Part shown: positions 59,971 to 64,000 of the stretch, piece by piece | How the letters are laid out: each line of letters begins with the position of its first letter | Numbering within the stretch: the stretch's first letter is position 1 | Source of the DNA: Ascidia mentula | Taxonomy: Eukaryota; Chordata; Ascidiacea; Phlebobranchia; Ascidiidae | NCBI GenBank assembly: GCA_947561715.1 | Contig: OX387198.1 | Location: 18,042,001-18,106,000, forward strand | Length of the DNA: 64,000 nucleotides | Reading direction: 5' to 3' | Position numbers and translations under genes: made by a program | The notes under the pieces: generated by a model | Told to the model about the DNA's origin: nothing | What the model saw: the letters and a program-made list of their open reading frames with translations, nothing else | Database searches by the model: none

Positions 59971-62900
59971 ACGCTGGTACTCCTGTATTGCTTTTGCGGT
60001 TGCACAACGTATGTAACTATGCGATTTCAGCACTTGTCCATTTTGCAGTATATGACTTTTCGATAAAAAAAAGTTTTTTTTAGTACAAGCTTTATTATAC
60101 AGTGGAAAACGCTGGTACTCCTGTATTGCTTTTGCGGTTGCACAAAGTATGTAACTGTGCGATTTCAGCACTTGTCCATTTTGCAGTATATGAATTTTCG
60201 TAAAAAAATATTTTTTTTTAGTACAAGCTTCATTATACAGTGGAAAACGCTGGTACTCCAGTGTTGCTTTTGCGGTTGCACAAAGTATGTAACTATGCGA
60301 TTTCAGCACTTGTCCATTTTGCAGTATATGACTTTTCGATAAAAAAAATTTTTTTCAGTAGAAGCTTTATTATATAGTGGAAAACGCTGGTACTCCAGTA
60401 CTGCTTTTGCGGTTGCACAACGTATGTAACTGTGCCATTTCAGCACTTGTCCATTTTGCAGTATATGACTTTTCGATAAAAAATATTTTTTTTCAGTACA
60501 AGCTTTATTATACAGTGGAAAACGCTGTTACTCCAGTATTGCTTTTGCGGTTGCACAACGTATGTAACTATGCGATTTCAGCACTTGTCCATTTTGCAGT
60601 AGGCTACATGACTTTTCGATAAAAAATATTTTTTTTCAGTAGAAGCCTTATTATATAGTGGAAAACGCTGGTGCTCCAGTATTGCTTTTGCGGTTGCACA
60701 ACGTATGTAACTGTGCCATTTCAGCACTTGTCCATTTTGCGGTATATGACTTTTCGATAAAAAATATTTTTTTTCAGTACAAGCTTTATTATACAGTGGA
60801 AAACGCTGGTACTCCAGTATTGCTTTTACGGTTGCACAACGTATGTAACTATGCGATTTCAGCACTTGTCCATTTTGCAGTATATGACTTTTCGTGAAAA
60901 AATATTTTTTTTCAGCACAAGCTTTATTATACAGTGACAAACGCTGGTGTTGCTTTTTCGGTTGCACAACGTATGTAACTGAGCGATTTCAGCACTTGTC
61001 CATTTTGCAGTATACGACTTTTCGATAAAAAATATTTTTTTTCAGTACAAGCTTTAATTTACAGTGGACAACGCTGGTACTCCAGTATTGCTTTTGCGGT
61101 TGCACAACGTATGTAACTATGCGATTTCAGCACTTGTCCATTTTGCAGTAGGCTACATGACTTTTCGATAAAAAATATTTTTTTTCAGTAGAAGCCTTAT
61201 TATATAGTGGAAAACGCTGGTGCTCCAGTATTGCTTTTGCGGTTGCACAACGTATGTAACTGTGCCATTTCAGCACTTGTCCATTTTGCAGTATATGACT
61301 TTTCGATAAAAAATATTTTTTTTCAGTACAAGCTTTATTATACAGTGGAAAACGCTGTTACTCCAGTATTGCTTTTGCGGTTGCACAACGTATGTAACTG
61401 TGCGATTTCAGCACTTGTCCATTTTGCAGTATATGACTTTTCGTGAAAAAATATTTTTTTTCATTACAAGCTTTATTATACAGTGGAAAACGCTGGTACT
61501 CCTGTATTGCTTTTGCGGTTGCACAACGTATGTAACTATGCGATTTCAGCACTTGTCCATTTTGCAGTATATGACTTTTCGATAAAAAAAATTTTTTTTA
61601 GTACAAGCTTTATTATACAGTGGAAAACGCTGGTACTCCTGTATTGCTTTTGCGGTTGCACAAAGTATGTAACTGTGCGATTTCAGCACTTGTCCATTTT
61701 GCAGTATATGAATTTTCGTAAAAAAATATTTTTTTTTAGTACAAGCTTCATTATACAGTGGAAAACGCTGGTACTCCAGTGTTGCTTTTGCGGTTGCACA
61801 AAGTATGTAACTATGCGATTTCAGCACTTGTCCATTTTGCAGTATATGACTTTTCGATAAAAAAAATTTTTTTAGTACAAGCTTCATTATACAGTGGAAA
61901 ACGCTGGTACTCCTGTATTGCTTTTGCGGTTGCACAACGTATGTAACTATGCGATTTCAGCACTTGTCCATTTTCCAGTATATGACTTTTCGTGAAAAAA
62001 TATTTTTTTTCAGTACAAGCTTTATTATACAGTGGAAAACGCTGGTACTCCTGTATTGCTTTTGCGGTTGCACAACGTATGTAACTATGCGATTTCAGCA
62101 CTTGTCCATTTTGCAGTATATGACTTTTCGATAAAAAAATTTTTTTTAGTACAAGCTTCATTATACAGTGGAAAACGCTGGTACTCCTGTATTGCTTTTG
62201 CGGTTGCACAACGTATGTAACTATGCGATTTCAGCACTTGTCCATTTTGCAGTATATGACTTTTCGATAAAAAAAATTTTTTTTCAGTACAAGCTTTATT
62301 ATACAGTGGAAAACGCTGGTACTCCTGTATTGCTTTTGCGGTTGCACAAAGTATGTAACTGTGCGATTTCAGCACTTGTCCATTTTGCAGTATATGAATT
62401 TTCGTAAAAAAATATTTTTTTTTAGTACAAGCTTCATTATACAGTGGAAAACGCTGGTACTCCAGTGTTGCTTTTGCGGTTGCACAAAGTATGTAACTAT
62501 GCGATTTCAGCACTTGTCCATTTTGCAGTATATGACTTTTCGATAAAAAAATTTTTTTTCAGTAGAAGCTTTATTATATAGTGGAAAACGCTGGTACTCC
62601 AGTACTGCTTTTGCGGTTGCACAACGTATGTAACTGTGCCATTTCAGCACTTGTCCATTTTGCAGTATATGACTTTTCGATAAAAAATATTTTTTTTCCA
62701 GTACAAGCTTTATTATACAGCGGAAAACGCTGGTACTCCAGTATTGCTTTTGCGGTTGCACAACGTATGTAACTATGCGATTTCAGCACTTGTCCATTTT
62801 GCAGTAGGCTACATGACTTTTCGATAAAAAATATTTTTTTCCAGTACAAGCTTTATTATACAGCGGAAAACGCTGGTACTCCAGTATTGCTTTTGCGGTT

Positions 62901-63743
62901 GCACAACGTATGTAACTATGCGATTTCAGCACTTGTCCATTTTGCAGTAGGCTACATGACTTTTCGATAAAAAATATTTTTTTTCAGTAGAAGCCTTATT
63001 ATATAGTGGAAAACGCTGGTGCTCCAGTATTGCTTTTGCGGTTGCACAACGTATGTAACTGTGCCATTTCAGCACTTGTCCATTTTGCAGTATATGACTT
63101 TTCGATAAAAAATATTTTTTTTCAGTACAAGCTTTATTATACAGTGGAAAACGCTGTTACTCCAGTATTGCTTTTGCGGTTGCACAACGTATGTAACTGT
63201 GCGATTTCAGCACTTGTCCATTTTGCAGTATATGACTTTTCGTGAAAAAATATTTTTTTTCAGTACAAGCTTTATTATACAGTGGAAAACGCTGGTACTC
63301 CTGTATTGCTTTTGCGGTTGCACAACGTATGTAACTATGCGATTTCAGCACTTGTCCATTTTGCAGTATATGACTTTTCGATAAAAAAAAGTTTTTTTTA
63401 GTACAAGCTTTATTATACAGTGGAAAACGCTGGTACTCCTGTATTGCTTTTGCGGTTGCACAAAGTATGTAACTGTGCGATTTCAGCACTTGTCCATTTT
63501 GCAGTATATGAATTTTCGTAAAAAAATATTTTTTTTTAGTACAAGCTTCATTATACAGTGGAAAACGCTGGTACTCCAGTGTTGCTTTTGCGGTTGCACA
63601 AAGTATGTAACTATGCGATTTCAGCACTTGTCCATTTTGCAGTATATGACTTTTCGATAAAAAAATTTTTTTTCAGTAGAAGCTTTATTATATAGTGGAA
63701 AACGCTGGTACTCCAGTACTGCTTTTGCGGTTGCACAACGTAT
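59240..63743 (+). repeat. Higher-order repeat in right array, 3318-bp offset
   Basis: The block from about 59240 to 60425 recurs at about 62558 to 63743 with the same variant order. It includes the rare AAAAAAAAGTTTTTTTTAG junction near 60065 and 63383. The copies diverge at their right end, where one has GTGCCATTTC and the other ATGCGATTTC. A further series near 58.2-59.0 kb recurs near 61.2-62.2 kb at offsets of 3040 and then 3177, one extra monomer having been gained. Confidence 0.75.
60910..61085 (+). repeat. Most degenerate monomers of the array
   Basis: One monomer reads CAGCACAAGC, ACAGTGACAAACGCTGG, then GTGTTGCTTTTTCGG with about 8 bases missing, and GTAACTGAGCG. The next has TATACGAC and GCTTTAATTTACAGTGGACAACG. 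They lie between well-preserved monomers. Their private changes suggest they have escaped recent homogenisation. Confidence 0.7.
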
Positions 63744-64000
63744 GTAACTATGCGATTTCAGCACTTGTCCATTTTGCAGTATATGACTTTTCGATAAAAA
63801 ATATTTTTTTTCCAGTACAAGCTTTATTATACAGCGGAAAACGCTGGTACTCCAGTATTGCTTTTGCGGTTGCACAACGTATGTAACTATGCGATTTCAG
63901 CACTTGTCCATTTTGCAGTAGGCTACATGACTTTTCGATAAAAAATATTTTTTTCCAGTACAAGCTTTATTATACAGCGGAAAACGCTGGTACTCCAGTA

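Larger units (their letters stand above)
56930..64000 (+). repeat. 138-bp satellite array, right block: divergent subfamily
   Basis: About 51 monomers continue to the window edge in the same orientation. They carry variants not seen in the left array: GTAGAAGCCTTA, TATATAGTGG, TATACAGCGG, GTAACTGTGCCATTTC, CAGTGTTGC, CAAAGTATGTAACTGTG, TATGAATTTTCGTAAAAAAAT and CTTCATTATAC. A 5-bp GGCTA insertion makes GCAGTAGGCTACATGAC or GCAGTAGGCTATATGAC. Junction A/T tracts vary in length here, so the periodic frames break often. The monomer cut by the BEL/Pao insertion already has TATATAGTGG on its left side, linking both sides. Otherwise the change of subfamily falls at the insertion. No gene is visible. 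Confidence 0.97.

Noticed and set aside
1..64000. tRNA, rRNA or other structured RNA genes
   Set aside because: None recognised on either strand in the satellite, transposon or LTR sequence.

Overview
This window is a block of eukaryotic satellite DNA carrying two kinds of transposon. It has no bacterial genes and no ordinary host gene that I can support. The animal-type BEL/Pao LTR retrotransposon and the EnSpm/CACTA-like DNA transposon with intron-like gaps point to a metazoan, most likely an invertebrate. Nothing in the sequence resolves this to a phylum or species.

About 42.9 kb of the 64 kb is one satellite family with a 138-bp monomer, all in the same orientation (roughly 310 monomers). 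It fills 1-27158, three 1382-bp blocks between transposon copies, 44917-49405 and 56930-64000. The left array is homogeneous and built of overlapping higher-order repeats with offsets of 690, 828, 1241, 2622, 3036, 4140 and 7037 bp. The right array (56930-64000) is a more divergent subfamily with its own variants, including a 5-bp GGCTA insertion, and offsets near 1520 and 3318 bp. Because 138 is 46 codons, the array produces very long stop-free frames on both strands. I judge these to be by-products of periodicity and not genes.

Between 27159 and 44916 a 3403-bp EnSpm/CACTA-like element occurs four times at an exact 4785-bp spacing. Each copy is separated from the next by 10 monomers plus 2 bp. 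The element has short inverted termini (CCCAGTCA), subterminal CCAAGCTT and CCGAAC motifs and a 2-bp AT target duplication. Its minus strand holds remnants of the C-terminal half of an EnSpm transposase and of a second, DUF4806-like protein. The pattern fits one insertion into the satellite followed by unequal crossing over. Variant monomers place the crossover junction at about 30750-30872.

At 49406-56929 a BEL/Pao element with 566- and 579-bp LTRs sits inside a single monomer, flanked by a perfect 5-bp CCAGT duplication. It carries gag, protease, reverse transcriptase, RNase H and integrase in the family order. It is defective: gag is split by a nested 436-bp inverted-repeat element with an 8-bp target duplication, and the pol frame is broken three times. 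The insertion coincides with the transition between the two satellite subfamilies.
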